From Vreelandella nanhaiensis (GTDB taxonomy: Bacteria; Pseudomonadota; Gammaproteobacteria; Pseudomonadales; Halomonadaceae), in assembly GCF_003990185.1 (NCBI RefSeq), contig NZ_RZHF01000028.1:62134-126133 (forward strand): a DNA stretch of 64,000 nucleotides, given 5' to 3'. The position numbers and the translations under genes are program-made. Every line of letters begins with the position of its first letter. Position 1 is the stretch's first letter. The notes beneath the pieces were generated by a model. It made no database searches and had not been told where the DNA came from. It was given only the letters and a program-made list of their open reading frames with translations. This document shows positions 54,979 to 64,000 of this stretch, piece after piece.

Positions 54979-56067
54979 TCAATGCACAGCAGTGGCAATC
55001 CGCGCGCGGCGCTTGAGAAGCTGCTCATCAAGCGCCCAGGCGACGTGCTCGCGTACCAGAGCGCTTGGGTAGGCGCGGCGCGCCCACAGCGCGGCCTCAA
55101 CCGCCTCGCTCCAGGGCGCGTTGCCCAGGCCAATGGCAAGGTTTCTAAGCCAGCGCTCGTAACCGATACGCCGGATAGGGCTGCCGGCCGTCTTGTCCAG
55201 AAACTCCTCTTCGCCCCAGGCAAACAGGCTGATTAGCGTGGCGCGGTCCAGGTCGTGACGAGGAGCAAAATCCTGCTCGCGGCTGATGCGGGTAAAGCGC
55301 GTAAACGGACACACCAGCTGGCAGTCATCGCAGCCGTAAACCCGGTTGCCCATGGCACGGCGAAACTCCACCGGAATGACGCCGTGTAGCTCGATGGTTA
55401 GATAAGAAATACACCGACGCGAGTCAACTACCTTGTCATCCACAATGGCGCCTGTCGGGCACGCACTCCGGCACGCGCTACAGCTGCCGCAGTGCTCCTG
55501 TTCAAAAGGTGGGTCAACGGGCAGGGGCAGGTCGGTATAAAGCTCACCCAGAAAGAACAGCGAACCCGCCTTGGGGTTGAGAAGCATGGCATTCTTGCCA
55601 AACCAGCCAAGTCCCGATTTTTGCGCCAGAGCGCGTTCCATTACCGGGGCTGAATCAACAAAGGCGCGGTAGCCAAAGGTGCCCACTTCTTGCTCGATCT
55701 TTTTGGCAAGCTGGGCAAGCCGCTTGCGCATCAGCTTGTGATAGTCGCGGCCTAGCGCATAGCGTGAAACATAGGCGTGGTTCGGCTGACCCAGTACCTT
55801 GGTAGTTTCTACCTCTGGCGGGAGGTAATCCATCCGCACGCTGATCACCCGCTGCGTGTCGGGCTCAAGGTCGGCCGGGCGGGTGCGCTTGGTGCCATGT
55901 TTGGCCATAAAGCCCATTTCACCGTGGTACTCTTTATCCAGCCAAGTATCGAGATGCTGTTCATGGGCACCCAGCTGCGTATCGGTAATACCCACCTGCT
56001 GAAAGCCCAGCTCGCGGCCCCAGGTCTTCACCAGGTCGGCCAGGCGGTTCAGCTCTTCATGGGTCAT
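54979..56067 (-). CDS. queG: Epoxyqueuosine reductase
   Basis: 362 residues starting at MTHEELNRLAD, aligned with the E. coli start. Earlier in-frame ATGs extend into the divergent promoter region, and an even longer frame would overlap nnr and is not real. The cobalamin-dependent N-terminal domain has VGITDTQLG and YVSRYALGRDYHK. Two 4Fe-4S sets are visible as CGSCSACRSACPTGAI and CDDCQLVCP, with a HEAT-like C-terminus. It performs the last step of queuosine synthesis in tRNA. Confidence 0.94.
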   Translation of the reverse strand: MTHEELNRLADLVKTWGRELGFQQVGITDTQLGAHEQHLDTWLDKEYHGEMGFMAKHGTKRTRPADLEPDTQRVISVRMDYLPPEVETTKVLGQPNHAYVSRYALGRDYHKLMRKRLAQLAKKIEQEVGTFGYRAFVDSAPVMERALAQKSGLGWFGKNAMLLNPKAGSLFFLGELYTDLPLPVDPPFEQEHCGSCSACRSACPTGAIVDDKVVDSRRCISYLTIELHGVIPVEFRRAMGNRVYGCDDCQLVCPFTRFTRISREQDFAPRHDLDRATLISLFAWGEEEFLDKTAGSPIRRIGYERWLRNLAIGLGNAPWSEAVEAALWARRAYPSALVREHVAWALDEQLLKRRARIATAVH

Positions 56068-56182
56068 GGCTTGGCTTGAAAGTGCAGAAATCATGGAGCT
56101 GGGCATCATCAGTCTACGGTAAAACGGTTGGCACGCTATGCTAACGCATTGGCCGCCATCACAACATGCGAAAGGAGAGATC

Positions 56183-57676
56183 GTGTTCACTTTAAGTGCT
56201 TCCACGCTACGCCCGCTATTCAAAGCCGAGCAGGTTCGTGAACTTGACCGCCGAACCATTGCCGGGGGAATTGAAGGGTTTGCCCTCATGCAGCGGGCCG
56301 CCTCCAGCGCCTGGCACAGCTTTCGGGCGCGCTGGCCACAGGCGCGTAGCGTTACGGTGGTGTGTGGTGGCGGTAACAACGGTGGCGATGGGCATGTGCT
56401 GGCTGCACTGGCCATCCAGTCGGGGCTTAAGGTGCAGCGTATTTCGCTTAAACCTCTCGCGACTCTCAACGGGGATGCTGCCCGAGCGGCCGAGCTTGCC
56501 ACTTCCGCCGGAGTAGGTTGCGAAGAATGGCATGCTGAGTGTGTGTTTACCGGCGATGTGATTGTCGATGCCATGCTGGGAACGGGGCTACGTGATGAAG
56601 TATCCGGACCAGCACGCCAGGCAATTAGCGCGATCAACGCCGCCAAGCGCCCCGTGCTGGCGATCGATATTCCCTCAGGGCTGGCGGCCGATACCGGCGC
56701 GGTGCTGGGTGAGGCGGTGCAGGCTGATGGGACAGTAACGTTTATCGGCGACAAAATTGGCCTGCATACGGGCGATGCACCTGACTATACCGGGGAGATC
56801 GATTTTCGACCGTTGGGTGTTAAGGCACAGGCCTTTTTTGATATCCCTCCCTTCGCCTGGCGCCTTGATGAAGCATGGCTGAATGAGGCTTTTGCGCCAC
56901 GTTCGCGCACCAGTCATAAGGGCGATATGGGCCACGTGCTGGTATTGGGCGGGGCGCCGGGCTTTGGCGGCGCAGCACTTCTGGCTTCTCAGGCCGCCGC
57001 CCGGTTGGGTGCGGGAAAAGTGAGTCTGGCAACGGCCCCGGAGCATATCACGGCAAGCCTGGTGCGTTGCCCTGAGGTCATGGCCCATGGCGTGCGCGGC
57101 GGGGCGGACCTTGATGAGCTGCCCCAAAAAGCGGATGTGATAGTGGTTGGCCCCGGCACGGGGCAGGCGGCCTGGGGGCAGGCAGTACTCCAGCATGCTC
57201 TGGCATCTACCGCGCCGCTTGTTGTGGATGCCGATGCGCTTAACTTGCTTGCCAGCCATTGGCCTAATGAGCGGCGCGATAACTGGATATTGACCCCACA
57301 CCCCGGTGAGGCTGCTCGCTTGCTAGGCTGCTCAACCGCTGAGGTGCAAAAAGATCGTCCAGCCGCTGCCCGCGCCTTGCAGCAAGCCTTGGGTGGTATA
57401 GTGATTTTAAAGGGTTCGGGCAGTTTGATTGCCGGGCCCGGCGGGCTTGCAGTATGCCCTTATGGAAACCCCGGCATGGCCAGCGGCGGTATGGGCGACG
57501 TGCTGAGCGGCATGCTGGGCGCCCTGGTTGCCCAGCGCAGCGAGATCGAGCAGAGTGCTCGGCTTGGGACGCTGGTGCACGCGCTTGCCGCTGATCGAGC
57601 TGCAAAGGGTGCAGGAGAACGTGGCTTGCTGGCAAGCGATCTGGCATCCTATGCGCGAGAATTGATCAACCCGTAA
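56183..57676 (+). CDS. nnr: Bifunctional NAD(P)HX epimerase/dehydratase
   Basis: 497 residues. The start is GTG at 56183, six bases after AAAGGAGA; an upstream ATG lacks a binding site. The N-terminal epimerase domain shows VCGGGNNGGDG and VDAMLGTGL. The C-terminal ADP-dependent dehydratase domain shows HKGDMGHVLVLGG, LTPHPGEAARLLG and GNPGMASGGMGDVLSG. It repairs hydrated NADH and NADPH. tsaE follows after 11 bases. Confidence 0.94.
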   Translation: MFTLSASTLRPLFKAEQVRELDRRTIAGGIEGFALMQRAASSAWHSFRARWPQARSVTVVCGGGNNGGDGHVLAALAIQSGLKVQRISLKPLATLNGDAARAAELATSAGVGCEEWHAECVFTGDVIVDAMLGTGLRDEVSGPARQAISAINAAKRPVLAIDIPSGLAADTGAVLGEAVQADGTVTFIGDKIGLHTGDAPDYTGEIDFRPLGVKAQAFFDIPPFAWRLDEAWLNEAFAPRSRTSHKGDMGHVLVLGGAPGFGGAALLASQAAARLGAGKVSLATAPEHITASLVRCPEVMAHGVRGGADLDELPQKADVIVVGPGTGQAAWGQAVLQHALASTAPLVVDADALNLLASHWPNERRDNWILTPHPGEAARLLGCSTAEVQKDRPAAARALQQALGGIVILKGSGSLIAGPGGLAVCPYGNPGMASGGMGDVLSGMLGALVAQRSEIEQSARLGTLVHALAADRAAKGAGERGLLASDLASYARELINP

Positions 57677-57687
57677 AGGCAGCCCGC

Positions 57688-58188
57688 ATGCAGGTGCAAT
57701 TGGATAATGAAGAAGCTCAGGTCGCTTTTGGTGAAGCGCTGGGGCGCGCATTGCAGGGGCGTGGGCGCATTTATCTGGAAGGTGATTTAGGCGCCGGTAA
57801 AACGACCTTAACGCGCGGTATTTTGAGGGCCTATGGATATGAGGGGGCAGTGAAAAGCCCGACTTATACGTTGGTAGAGCCCTATGAGCTGGATAATCAG
57901 CGCCTCTATCATCTGGATTTATATCGCTTGGCCGACCCTGAAGAGCTCGAGTTTATCGGAGGGCGCGACGTGCTGTCAGATGATGCCGTGTGCATTATTG
58001 AGTGGCCAAGCCGGGGCGAAGGGTGGCTGCCTGCTCCTGATCTGCGCCTCTCGCTTGTGGTCGCCGAGATAGGACGTCAGTTGACGTTAAGCCCGCACAG
58101 CGAGCGTGGCGAATGCATCCTTAATGAGCTGTCATCCGCGATGCCTTTTATGCAGTCACAAGACGGTACCCTTCATGGCAACAAGTAG
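57688..58188 (+). CDS. tsaE: tRNA threonylcarbamoyladenosine biosynthesis ATPase TsaE
   Basis: 166 residues. The Walker A loop is EGDLGAGKTTLTRG, with SPTYTLVEPYE and HLDLYRL following, all typical. TsaE supports the TsaBD complex that makes t6A37 in tRNA. It is between nnr and the amidase gene, a conserved order, and its end overlaps the amidase start by 14 bases. Confidence 0.95.
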   Translation: MQVQLDNEEAQVAFGEALGRALQGRGRIYLEGDLGAGKTTLTRGILRAYGYEGAVKSPTYTLVEPYELDNQRLYHLDLYRLADPEELEFIGGRDVLSDDAVCIIEWPSRGEGWLPAPDLRLSLVVAEIGRQLTLSPHSERGECILNELSSAMPFMQSQDGTLHGNK

Positions 58189-59656
58189 CAAAATGATCGC
58201 CTTGATGCGTTTATTAGCGCCAGGGCTAATTGCGCTGATGACAGGCGTCTCGTCTGCTCATGCCGCGACCGTTGAAAGCATGCGCCTGTGGGCGGCGCCC
58301 GATCACGCACGGTTGGTATTTGATCTTTCCGGAGCTACCCACGCCAATGTTTTTCCTCTTTCGAACCCTGATCGGCTGGTGATCGACCTGGAAGAGAGTC
58401 ATCTGGATACCGATGCCTCAACGTTGCCGTTAGAAGGTAGCGCCATTGAAGCTGTGCGTACCGGCGTACGCGACGGTGGTGGGCTACGCGTGGTGCTTGA
58501 GCTAAACCGTGTGGTTGAACCACGGCATTTTGTGCTACCCCCCAACGATCAGTATGGTCATCGCCTGGTGGTCGACCTTGAGTACCCGGGCGAAAGCGCG
58601 GTTGAAAACCCCATCGACCCCATTGAAGCGATGATTCGCGACCAAGAGATGCTGGCCCAGCGCAGTAATGCTCAAGCCCAGGCACAAGTGCCGGGCGGTG
58701 AAGCATCGTCTGCGCCCTCAAGTCCTGCGCCTGTTGAAGTGCAGCCCGCTCAGCCTCATCCCCAGCGCGATATCATTATTGCCATCGATGCAGGGCACGG
58801 CGGTGAGGACCCGGGCGCCATTGGGCCCGGCGGCACGCGCGAGAAGGATGTGGTGCTGGATATCGCCCGCAAGCTGGCCGCGGATGTCAACGGCACGCCG
58901 GGCTTCAAGGCCGTATTGATTCGAGATGGTGATTACTATATCGGGCTGCGGCAGCGTACCCAGCTGGCCCGTGAGCAAAAAGCCGACTTTTTTGTCTCTG
59001 TACATGCCGATGCCTTCAGTAGCCCGCGTCCTGAGGGAAGCTCGGTGTACGCGCTTTCCCAGCGGGGTGCGACGTCTGAAACTGCTCAATGGCTTGCTGA
59101 CAGCGAAAACCGCGCCGATCTGATCGGCGGGGTTGATGGCAACCTGTCACTGCGCGATAAGGATCAAGTGCTGCGTGGCGTTCTGCTTGATTTGACCATG
59201 ACCGCCACGTTGAACGACTCGCTATCAATTGGCGGGCAGGTGCTTGAGCAGTTAGGGCGTATCAACCGGCTGCACAAGTCTCGCGTGGAGCAGGCGGGTT
59301 TCATGGTGCTCAAGTCGCCGGATATTCCTTCTCTGCTGGTGGAGGTCGGCTTTATCTCCAATCCGTCAGAGGAGCGGCGGTTGCGCGACCCTGTCCATCA
59401 ACAAGGGCTTGCCAATGCCATCTTTAGCGGGCTGCGTGCGCACTTTGAGCGTAACCCGCCTCCGGCTAGTCTGCTTGCGTGGCAGCGCGATCATCAGCGC
59501 CGGCCAACCGGTAACGAATATCGCATTCAGTCAGGCGACACGCTCTCCTCGATTGCAGTGCGTCATGGGGTGCCGGTAGGCCAGCTTCGCCAGGCGAATG
59601 ACTTGAGTGGCGATGTTATTCGCGTTGGCCAGGTCTTACGTATTCCCAATTCTTGA
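58175..59656 (+). CDS. N-acetylmuramoyl-L-alanine amidase (AMIN-Amidase_3-LysM)
   Basis: 493 residues from ATG 58175; ATG 58193 or 58205 would give a tighter signal peptide. After the signal (ending near SSAHA) comes an AMIN domain (about 35-135), a Pro/Ser/Ala-rich linker, and a zinc amidase domain with [22 protein letters not shown] and [14 protein letters not shown]-terminal LysM domain ([13 protein letters not shown]) is present. This is the AmiB-type layout that splits septal peptidoglycan at division. The gene order tsaE-amiB-mutL-miaA-hfq-hflX matches other gammaproteobacteria. Confidence 0.93.
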   Translation: MATSSKMIALMRLLAPGLIALMTGVSSAHAATVESMRLWAAPDHARLVFDLSGATHANVFPLSNPDRLVIDLEESHLDTDASTLPLEGSAIEAVRTGVRDGGGLRVVLELNRVVEPRHFVLPPNDQYGHRLVVDLEYPGESAVENPIDPIEAMIRDQEMLAQRSNAQAQAQVPGGEASSAPSSPAPVEVQPAQPHPQRDIIIAIDAGHGGEDPGAIGPGGTREKDVVLDIARKLAADVNGTPGFKAVLIRDGDYYIGLRQRTQLAREQKADFFVSVHADAFSSPRPEGSSVYALSQRGATSETAQWLADSENRADLIGGVDGNLSLRDKDQVLRGVLLDLTMTATLNDSLSIGGQVLEQLGRINRLHKSRVEQAGFMVLKSPDIPSLLVEVGFISNPSEERRLRDPVHQQGLANAIFSGLRAHFERNPPPASLLAWQRDHQRRPTGNEYRIQSGDTLSSIAVRHGVPVGQLRQANDLSGDVIRVGQVLRIPNS

Positions 59657-59664
59657 GGTGTCAG

Positions 59665-61617
59665 GTGTCCGAGTCGAGTTCTTTGCCACCGCGTATTCAT
59701 GTTCTTGATCCTCGGCTGGCGAACCAGATAGCCGCAGGGGAGGTGGTCGAGCGCCCATCGTCGGTCACTAAGGAGCTAATTGAGAACGCCATTGATGCGG
59801 GTAGTCAGCGCATTGACGTGGAAATCGAGCAGGGCGGCGCCCGGCTGATCAGGGTCCGTGATGACGGTATCGGTATTGGTGAACAGGATTTGCCGCTGGC
59901 GCTGGCGCGTCACGCTACCAGCAAGATCGGCAGCCTGGAAGATCTGGAAGGCGTCAGCTCGTTGGGGTTCCGCGGTGAAGCGCTGGCCTCCATCAGCTCG
60001 GTGTCGCGGCTTGAGCTGGTTTCCAACGCTGAAGAAGACCCGCGTGGCGGCTGGCGCGTGGTGGCCGAAGGGCGAGGCATGGAGGCAAGAGTAACGCCTG
60101 CCCCGCACCCGCGCGGTACCAGTGTCGCGGTTCGCGATCTGTTTTTTAATACCCCTGCAAGGCGCAAGTTCCTACGCACTGAAAAAACCGAATTTGCCCA
60201 TGTAGAGGAGGCATTCCGGCGTCAGGCGCTGTCACGCTATGATATTACCTGGGTGCTTCGCCATAATCAGAAGGTGGTGCATCAACTGCCTTCCGGTCTC
60301 TCGGCGTCTGCTCAGGAGCGGCGCATTGCTTCGCTGCTGGGTAAAAACTTTATCGAGCATGCGCGCTATATCGAGCGTGAAGCGGGCGGGCTACGCCTGA
60401 GTGGCTGGGTGGGTCTGCCCACCCATTCACGCTCACAGGCGGATCAACAGTATTTTTTTGTCAATGGCCGCGTGGTGCGTGACCGGCTGGTAGCTCATGC
60501 AGTTCGTCAGGCTTACCGGGATGTGTTGTATAACGGCCGCCACCCGGTGTTTGTGCTCTATCTGACGCTTGACCCCGATGTGGTTGATGTCAATGTGCAC
60601 CCCACCAAGCACGAAGTGCGCTTTCGTGATGGTCGCATGGTTCATGATTTTCTCTACTCGAGCCTGCATCATTGCCTGGCATCATCCAGGCCTTCTGAGG
60701 ACGATGAAGCAACAGCTAGCGCCTCAGAGCAACCGGTGGCCAGCCCGGCTTTAACCGAGATGAAGGGTGGCTCGTCGTTACAGGCCAGCCAATCTGAATC
60801 AGCGCAATGGCAGCAGCAGGGAATAGCACTTGCCCCACCACAAACGTCCGCTCGCCATCCTGGAGCTGAGAAAGTGCGCCGCTTTATGCAAGGCTACCAG
60901 GCACTGCATCCTGATCACGAAGAGATGTTATTGACGCCCCAGGCACCGGGCGCATGGGCAAATGAAACACGGCCCGTCAATGAAGTGCGTGAAGCGCCGC
61001 TTGTCATGCCGGAAAGCGACCCTGCCAGCGCACCTCCATTAGGGTTTGCGCTGGGTCAGCTGCATGGGATCTATATTCTGGCGCAAAACGCTCAGGGGCT
61101 AGTGCTCGTTGATATGCACGCTGCCCACGAGCGGATTGTGTATGAACGCATGAAAAACCAACTGGCGGATGCCGAAGGTATTGATACGCAGCCGCTGCTG
61201 GTGCCTGTCTCATTGGCGGCTAGCCGTGCAGAAGTTGCCACGGCGGAGAGTGAGCAGGAGGCCATCTCCAAGCTAGGAATTGAGTTGGATGTGGCCGGAC
61301 CGGAAACCTTGTTGGTGCGTCAGCTGCCAGCGCTGCTTGCCCACGCCGACCCCGAAGCGTTGGTGCGTGAAATGCTAGAAGAGCTTGCCCGCTTTGGGCG
61401 CACTCATCAGGTAGAGGCGCGTATTCATGCGCTGCTTTCGACCATGGCCTGCCATGGCAGCGTGCGTGCCAACCGTCGTCTGACCGTTGCTGAGATGAAT
61501 GCGCTGTTGCGTGACATGGAGCGTACAGAGCGTAGTGACCAATGTAATCATGGGCGGCCGACCTGGACTCAAATGAGCCTGAAAGCGCTGGATAAATTGT
61601 TCTTGCGCGGCCAGTAG
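59665..61617 (+). CDS. mutL: DNA mismatch repair protein MutL
   Basis: 650 residues. The start is GTG at 59665 with GAGG six bases before it. The GHKL ATPase domain shows [18 protein letters not shown] and [23 protein letters not shown], followed by [11 protein letters not shown] poorly conserved linker (about 350-460) leads to the C-terminal dimer domain with [14 protein letters not shown] and ACHGSVRAN. It lacks the DQHA(X)2E(X)4E endonuclease motif, as expected where MutH-type or Dam-type repair is used. Confidence 0.95.
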   Translation: MSESSSLPPRIHVLDPRLANQIAAGEVVERPSSVTKELIENAIDAGSQRIDVEIEQGGARLIRVRDDGIGIGEQDLPLALARHATSKIGSLEDLEGVSSLGFRGEALASISSVSRLELVSNAEEDPRGGWRVVAEGRGMEARVTPAPHPRGTSVAVRDLFFNTPARRKFLRTEKTEFAHVEEAFRRQALSRYDITWVLRHNQKVVHQLPSGLSASAQERRIASLLGKNFIEHARYIEREAGGLRLSGWVGLPTHSRSQADQQYFFVNGRVVRDRLVAHAVRQAYRDVLYNGRHPVFVLYLTLDPDVVDVNVHPTKHEVRFRDGRMVHDFLYSSLHHCLASSRPSEDDEATASASEQPVASPALTEMKGGSSLQASQSESAQWQQQGIALAPPQTSARHPGAEKVRRFMQGYQALHPDHEEMLLTPQAPGAWANETRPVNEVREAPLVMPESDPASAPPLGFALGQLHGIYILAQNAQGLVLVDMHAAHERIVYERMKNQLADAEGIDTQPLLVPVSLAASRAEVATAESEQEAISKLGIELDVAGPETLLVRQLPALLAHADPEALVREMLEELARFGRTHQVEARIHALLSTMACHGSVRANRRLTVAEMNALLRDMERTERSDQCNHGRPTWTQMSLKALDKLFLRGQ

Positions 61618-61684
61618 TTTCTAGTTTCTTACCCTTTTTTTCTTATAACGTTTTATTGGAACGTTCGGCGGAGTTTGCCTATCT

Positions 61685-62623
61685 ATGGCTGATACGCGTC
61701 CTTGGGCGATTTTTTTAATGGGGCCAACCGCGGCCGGAAAAACAGATACGGCGATAGCGCTTCATGAGCAGCTAGGCCATGAACTGATCAGTGTGGACTC
61801 GGCCATGGTCTATCGCGGAATGAATATTGGTAGTGCCAAACCCAGCGCCGAAGAGCTTGCCCGCGCGCCTCACCGGTTAATCGATCTGCGCGACCCCTCC
61901 GAGCCCTATTCGGCTGCCGAATTTCGTGCAGATGCGCTGGCCGAGATGCGACAAATTAGCGCGGCAGGAAAAGTGCCTCTGTTGGTGGGCGGCACTATGT
62001 TGTATTACAAATGCCTAGTGGAAGGTGTGGCTAACATGCCCGCTGCTACCCCGGCTATTCGCGAACAGCTGGCTTTAAAGCGCGAGGCGGAGGGCCTTGA
62101 AGCCCTGCACAGAGCACTGGCGGAGGTCGATCCTGTCTCGGCGCGGCGCATTCACCCCAATGACCCGCAGCGCTTGATGCGAGCGCTTGAGGTCTATTAC
62201 GCCAGTGGAAAATCCATGAGTACGCTATGGGACGAGCAGCAACCTGAAACCTTTCCCTGGCGGGTGTTGTCGATAGCTCTGTCACCTGCCGATCGGGGCG
62301 TTTTACACGCCCGAATTGAAAAACGTTTTACCGCCATGCTGTCAGAAGGCTTGATAGATGAAGTGGCCGCCCTCAAAAAACGTGATGATCTTCATCTGGG
62401 GCTTCCATCAATGAAAAGCGTCGGCTATCGGCAGGTATGGGAATACCTTGATGGCAAGTACGATTATCCTACGCTGAAAGAGCGTGGTGTAATTGCCACT
62501 CGCCAGCTCGCCAAGCGTCAGCTAACGTGGTTAAGAAGCTGGTCTAATCTTAACTGGATTGATTCACAGCAGACGGACGTGGTGGATAAGACGCTGAAAT
62601 TCGTGCGTGAAAGCGGTGCTTAG
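61685..62623 (+). CDS. miaA: tRNA dimethylallyltransferase
   Basis: 312 residues. The P-loop is [12 protein letters not shown], followed by [18 protein letters not shown] and GGTMLYYK. These are the standard MiaA motifs for isopentenyl transfer to A37 of tRNAs reading UNN codons. [13 protein letters not shown] near the C-terminus is also conserved. It is upstream of hfq in the usual order. Confidence 0.95.
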   Translation: MADTRPWAIFLMGPTAAGKTDTAIALHEQLGHELISVDSAMVYRGMNIGSAKPSAEELARAPHRLIDLRDPSEPYSAAEFRADALAEMRQISAAGKVPLLVGGTMLYYKCLVEGVANMPAATPAIREQLALKREAEGLEALHRALAEVDPVSARRIHPNDPQRLMRALEVYYASGKSMSTLWDEQQPETFPWRVLSIALSPADRGVLHARIEKRFTAMLSEGLIDEVAALKKRDDLHLGLPSMKSVGYRQVWEYLDGKYDYPTLKERGVIATRQLAKRQLTWLRSWSNLNWIDSQQTDVVDKTLKFVRESGA

Positions 62624-62760
62624 CGTAAGATAGTGATTTCGTAAGTGTGTGTTTTCGAGTGGCCGGGCGACCAGGCCTTTCGGGCAAACAGATTGCGGCG
62701 TAGCACCAGTAGGGCACGCCATAAATAACCAACCCCAACGACAGTTTTAGGGAGAGCAAC

Positions 62761-63009
62761 ATGTCCAAAGGGCAGTCCCTTCAAGACCCGTACTTGAATA
62801 TTTTGCGCAAAGAGCGCATTCCGGTCTCAATCTTTTTGGTCAACGGCATTAAGCTGCAAGGCCAGATTGAATCCTTTGACCAGTTTGTCATCCTGCTGCG
62901 TAACACCGTTAGTCAGATGGTTTATAAACATGCTATTTCCACGGTGGTGCCGTCACGCAATGTGCGTTTACCGGCACAAGATCCAGCCGCACCTGATGCG
63001 GATATGTAA
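62761..63009 (+). CDS. hfq: RNA-binding protein Hfq
   Basis: 82 residues. The Sm1 region [21 protein letters not shown] and Sm2 region [12 protein letters not shown] are intact; the C-terminal tail is short, as in Pseudomonas. The hexamer pairs small RNAs with mRNAs. A strong site (GGGAGAG) precedes the ATG. The 137-bp gap from miaA should hold an hfq promoter, but I cannot place one. Confidence 0.96.
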   Translation: MSKGQSLQDPYLNILRKERIPVSIFLVNGIKLQGQIESFDQFVILLRNTVSQMVYKHAISTVVPSRNVRLPAQDPAAPDADM

Positions 63010-63046
63010 CACCGCTGGATGAGCAACAGAATCCTCGAGGTATTGA

Positions 63047-64000
63047 TTGTTTTTTGAGCGCCCAGATGCCGGTGAAACGGCAGTACTTGTTCACGTAGAT
63101 TTCCACGACGAACAGGCACGTGAAGACCCGGGTGAGTTTTTAGAACTCGTGCGCTCTGCTGGTGCAGAGCCCGCGACGCTACTCACTGCCAGTCGACAGC
63201 GCCCTGATTCCCGAACCTTTGTGGGTTCAGGGAAACTGGAAGAGTTGCGAGCCATGCTCGCAGCTCATCAGGCCGAGCTGGTGATCTTCAATCATAGTTT
63301 AAGCCCTTCCCAGCAGCGCAACCTTGAGAAAGAGCTCAAGTGTCGTGTTCTCGACCGTACCGGTTTGATTCTCGATATTTTTGCGCAACGGGCACGGACC
63401 CATGAAGGTAAGCTGCAGGTTGAGCTTGCCCAGTTAGAATATATGTCCACGCGCCTTGTACGCGGGTGGACGCACCTTGAGCGTCAGAAAGGCGGGATTG
63501 GCCTGCGCGGCCCCGGTGAAACCCAGCTGGAAACCGACCGCCGCCTGTTGAGGGCGCGTATCAAGTCCATCAATAAGCGGCTAGATAAAGTGCGTAGTCA
63601 GCGCGAGCAGAATCGCCGCGCCCGCGCCCGTGCTGAAATTCACAGCGTATCGCTGGTGGGCTATACCAACGCGGGGAAATCAACGCTGTTTAATGCGTTA
63701 ACCAATGCAGAAGTGTACGCTGCCGATCAGCTGTTTGCCACGCTGGATCCCACCTTGAGGCGGCTTGAGATAGAAGATGTGGGCCCGGTGGTGATGGCAG
63801 ATACGGTGGGCTTTATTCGTCATTTGCCTCACAAGCTTGTCGAGGCGTTTCAGGCCACCCTCCAAGAGGCTGCCGAAGCCACGCTGCTTGTGCATGTTAT
63901 TGATGCTGCCGACCCGGATCGTGAGCTAAATGTTGATCAGGTTGAGTATGTGCTAAAAGAAATTGGCGCGGACAGCGTGCCGGTGCTCAAGGTCATGAAC
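63047..64000 (+). CDS. hflX: Ribosome-associated GTPase HflX (partial, 3' end outside window)
   Basis: The first 318 codons are present. The start is TTG at 63047: an in-frame TGA lies directly before it (63044-63046), GAGG is six bases upstream, and the reading [16 protein letters not shown] matches the family start. [21 protein letters not shown] and the G1 loop [15 protein letters not shown] with [17 protein letters not shown] follow. HflX rescues stalled or heat-damaged ribosomes. It follows hfq by 37 bases. Confidence 0.93.
   Translation, partial: MFFERPDAGETAVLVHVDFHDEQAREDPGEFLELVRSAGAEPATLLTASRQRPDSRTFVGSGKLEELRAMLAAHQAELVIFNHSLSPSQQRNLEKELKCRVLDRTGLILDIFAQRARTHEGKLQVELAQLEYMSTRLVRGWTHLERQKGGIGLRGPGETQLETDRRLLRARIKSINKRLDKVRSQREQNRRARARAEIHSVSLVGYTNAGKSTLFNALTNAEVYAADQLFATLDPTLRRLEIEDVGPVVMADTVGFIRHLPHKLVEAFQATLQEAAEATLLVHVIDAADPDRELNVDQVEYVLKEIGADSVPVLKVMN

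Noticed and set aside
56068..56754. N-terminal extension of QueG of over 200 residues (possible fusion)
   Set aside because: The extension is antisense to nnr, low in complexity and without family similarity. QueG begins normally at 56067.
56675..57301. 208-codon frame antisense to nnr
   Set aside because: Both nnr domains are intact on the plus strand, and the antisense frame has no supporting features.

Overview
The window is dense chromosomal DNA of a gammaproteobacterium, most likely a member of the Halomonadaceae (Halomonas/Vreelandella type). I infer this from the gene neighbourhoods (tsaE-amidase-mutL-miaA-hfq-hflX, epmB-efp-epmA, nudF-yqiB-cpdA) together with a six-gene group 2 Mrp Na+/H+ antiporter and a NaChBac-type sodium channel, as expected of a salt-living aerobe. 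No rRNA, tRNA, CRISPR array, transposase or integrase was seen.

Layout. 1-4114: a leftward operon for 2-ketogluconate/2-keto-3-deoxygluconate use (LacI regulator, kdgK, GhrB-type reductase, YieH-type phosphatase, then kduD after a 107-bp gap) with a palindromic operator before the regulator. 4260-9573: an amidase, cmoM-rsmC, a stub of a GntR regulator, and an SDR-FAH hydrolase pair resembling the last steps of non-phosphorylating L-fucose/L-rhamnose breakdown. 9750-21743: greB, an exported TPR protein, nudF-yqiB-cpdA, cysDN, a DJ-1/App1 pair, a zinc metallopeptidase, cmoAB and pgi. 21945-27309: parE-parC-serB. 27355-37579: a lipoprotein, the mrp operon, a voltage-gated sodium channel, an exported ParB-like protein and an unrecognised membrane protein.

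37691-48723 is the most unusual part. About 11 kb of sugar-acid genes lie between two identical 45-bp direct repeats. The right copy is the 3' end of epmB. The left copy is a detached duplicate of the same gene end: it keeps the final Thr-Pro-Leu and a stop codon but with different synonymous bases. This is the footprint expected of a genomic island inserted at the 3' end of epmB, although no recombinase gene remains. Inside are two divergent operons around a 312-bp AT-rich control region. One encodes a tripartite tricarboxylate (TTT) transporter and a BNR-repeat protein. The other encodes a DapA-type aldolase, a DUF1537 acid-sugar kinase, a PdxA2-type dehydrogenase, a beta-hydroxyacid dehydrogenase, a DeoR regulator and an SDR. 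The transporter's small membrane subunit is strange: a TctB protein that appears to carry a substrate-binding-protein-like domain inserted between its second and third membrane segments.

48672-64000 is housekeeping: EF-P and both enzymes that beta-lysylate it, psd, a rhodanese, rsgA, orn, queG, nnr, tsaE, an amidase, mutL, miaA, hfq and the start of hflX. tRNA modification is well represented across the window (cmoA, cmoB, cmoM, queG, tsaE, miaA).
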